DNA of 64,000 nucleotides from Gaiellasilicea sp963791905 (lineage in GTDB: Bacteria; Actinomycetota; Thermoleophilia; Gaiellales; Gaiellaceae): positions 1 to 64,000 of the forward strand of contig CAWBTX010000006.1 in the NCBI GenBank assembly GCA_963791905.1, in the 5' to 3' direction. Positions within the stretch are counted from its first letter, which is position 1; every line of letters starts with the position of its first letter. Below the pieces are notes generated by a model. The model had not been told where the DNA came from, ran no database searches, and was given only the letters and a program-made list of their open reading frames with translations. Shown in pieces: positions 63,298-64,000 of this stretch. The position numbers were made by a program, and so were the translations under genes.

Positions 63298-63360
63298 TTC
63301 GGAATTCGGACTGCTTGGTCCGGAAGTCGGACCGCTTGGTTCGAAAGTCGCTCTCGTCGG
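63298..63360. repeat. Three tandem 21-bp repeats between divergent starts
   Basis: Units 63298-63318, 63319-63339 and 63340-63360. Each starts TTCG/TCCG, carries AAGTCGGACCGC-like bases (first AATTCGGACTGC, second AAGTCGGACCGC, third AAAGTCGCTCTCG) and ends in TTGG or TCGG. The last unit ends 28 bases before the flavoprotein ATG. A 21-base period puts each copy on the same helix face. Confidence 0.65.
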
Positions 63361-63388
63361 TCGCGACGCATCCGCGTAGCGTGGTCGC

Positions 63389-64000
63389 ATGGCTACCGAA
63401 ACGACAAGGGTGGCGACAGCCCCCGATGACGAGGTTCTACGCAACTCCGTCCAGGGCCTGGTGATCGGCCCTGAAGACGAAGGCTACGACGAGGCCCGCG
63501 CGATCTGGAACGGCGCGATCGACCGCCGGCCAGCCTGCATCGTCCGCTGTACCGGCGTCGCCGACGTCGTCGCCGCGGTCCGCTTCGCCCGCGAGCGTGA
63601 TCTGCTCGTAGCGGTCCGCTCAGGTGGCCACGGCGTCGGCGGTCACGCAGTGTGCGACGGCGGCCTCGTGATCGACCTGTCGCCGATGAAGGGCATTCAC
63701 GTCGACCCACAAGCCAGGACTGCGCGCGCGGAAGCAGGCGTGCTCTGGGGCGAGCTCGACCGCGAGACCCAGCTCTTTGGGCTTGCGACGGTGGGTGGGA
63801 TCGTGAGCCACACGGGCGTTTCGGGGCTGACCGTGGGAGGCGGGCTCGGCTGGTTGATGCGCAAGTACGGGGCGACGGTCGACAACCTGCTCTCCGTCGA
63901 CCTCGTCACGGCGGATGGCGAGCTGGTCATCGCCAGCGAGAACGAGAACCCCGATCTGTTCTGGGGAGTGCGCGGCGGCGGCGGTAATTTCGGCATCGTC
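63389..64000 (+). CDS. FAD-linked oxidoreductase, berberine-bridge (BBE) type, partial
   Basis: ATG 63389; open to the window end, at least 204 residues. PCMH-type FAD domain: VRSGGHGVGGH has the histidine (His81) that usually carries covalent FAD in this family, then a VDPQARTARAEAGVLWGELD stretch and GLTVGGGLGWLMRKYG. The C-terminal substrate and BBE domains lie outside. Family roles include oxidation of alcohols, sugars and alkaloid-like compounds with oxygen as acceptor. It is controlled probably by the divergent HxlR protein through the 21-bp repeats. Confidence 0.88.
   Translation, partial: MATETTRVATAPDDEVLRNSVQGLVIGPEDEGYDEARAIWNGAIDRRPACIVRCTGVADVVAAVRFARERDLLVAVRSGGHGVGGHAVCDGGLVIDLSPMKGIHVDPQARTARAEAGVLWGELDRETQLFGLATVGGIVSHTGVSGLTVGGGLGWLMRKYGATVDNLLSVDLVTADGELVIASENENPDLFWGVRGGGGNFGIV

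Noticed and set aside
1..64000. Insertion sequences, integrases, CRISPR arrays, prophage genes, toxin-antitoxin pairs
   Set aside because: No transposase, recombinase, Cas or structural phage motif, and no regularly spaced repeat array, was seen on either strand. The only mobile-element hint is the half tRNA.

Overview
High-GC DNA from a bacterium that is almost certainly an actinobacterium (Actinomycetota). The signs are the GC-rich codon use, frequent GTG starts, seven LuxR-type regulators (several of the large LAL kind), SigJ-type sigma factor pieces, and a 3' fragment of an initiator tRNA with the actinobacterial CCCCGCTACC end. The genus cannot be fixed from sequence alone; Thermoleophilia (Solirubrobacterales-like) and Nocardioidales-like organisms are the first places I would look. 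There is no ribosomal or core housekeeping gene. The window is an accessory catabolic and stress island of alpha/beta hydrolases, esterases, NAD(P)-binding oxidoreductases, flavoproteins, transporters and their regulators.

Layout. 1-11 kb: carboxylesterase, a cholesterol-oxidase-like stump, an intact LAL regulator, two EthD-like small proteins, an MFS pump, a flavin disulfide reductase, a cupin and an SDR; three promoters here share one bipartite motif. 11-18.5 kb: acetamidase, a small membrane protein, a 3'-truncated pyruvate-oxidase-type TPP enzyme colliding with a DJ-1/PfpI gene, a decayed MocR-type regulator, a hydroxyacyl-CoA dehydrogenase, and a gene-poor stretch carrying an att-like initiator-tRNA fragment. 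18.6-24.9 kb: aldehyde dehydrogenase, an unrecognised protein, alpha/beta hydrolases, DUF5996 and a ferritin-like protein. 24.9-40 kb: an ECF sigma factor (34.7-35.4 kb) surrounded by genes whose promoters share TGTCAC-N15-CCGGTC. 40-51.5 kb: LAL, esterase, MalT-like regulator, epoxide hydrolase, DHA2-type MFS pump and DyP peroxidase, mostly with broken frames. 51.6-64 kb: two TPR-LuxR regulators, hydrolases, VOC proteins, an ArsR regulator with its operator, a FAD monooxygenase, an AhpD-like protein, XRE and HxlR regulators, and a BBE-type flavoprotein cut by the window edge.

The best candidate for a coherent system is the sigma-factor regulon. Six perfect and two weaker copies of one two-element promoter, all with exactly 15 bases between the hexamers, precede at least seven transcription units: hydrolase/ferritin-like/DUF5996; NmrA/hydrolases/universal stress protein; secreted hydrolase/GNAT/NmrA; NmrA; YceI; hydrolase/molybdopterin oxidoreductase/flavin reductase; and probably two small proteins. 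The motif resembles what I remember for ECF41-type sigma factors. The local sigma gene lacks its usual C-terminal SnoaL-like control domain. Two further cis-element families stand out: a duplicated ATCACCCAG array at 47.5-47.9 kb and a 21-bp triple repeat at 63.3 kb.

Caveat. Many genes between 30 and 51.5 kb carry single-base indels that restore perfectly when repaired. Several lie in G or C runs, and many insertions lie just 5' of CGAGC or CGATC. This looks more like long-read base-calling error than biological decay, so labels of pseudogene there mean only that the frame is broken in the sequence as given. In contrast, the stumps and collisions (GMC oxidoreductase, TPP enzyme/PfpI, sigma factor, VOC, hydrolase tails) lose whole segments and are probably real rearrangements or assembly joins.
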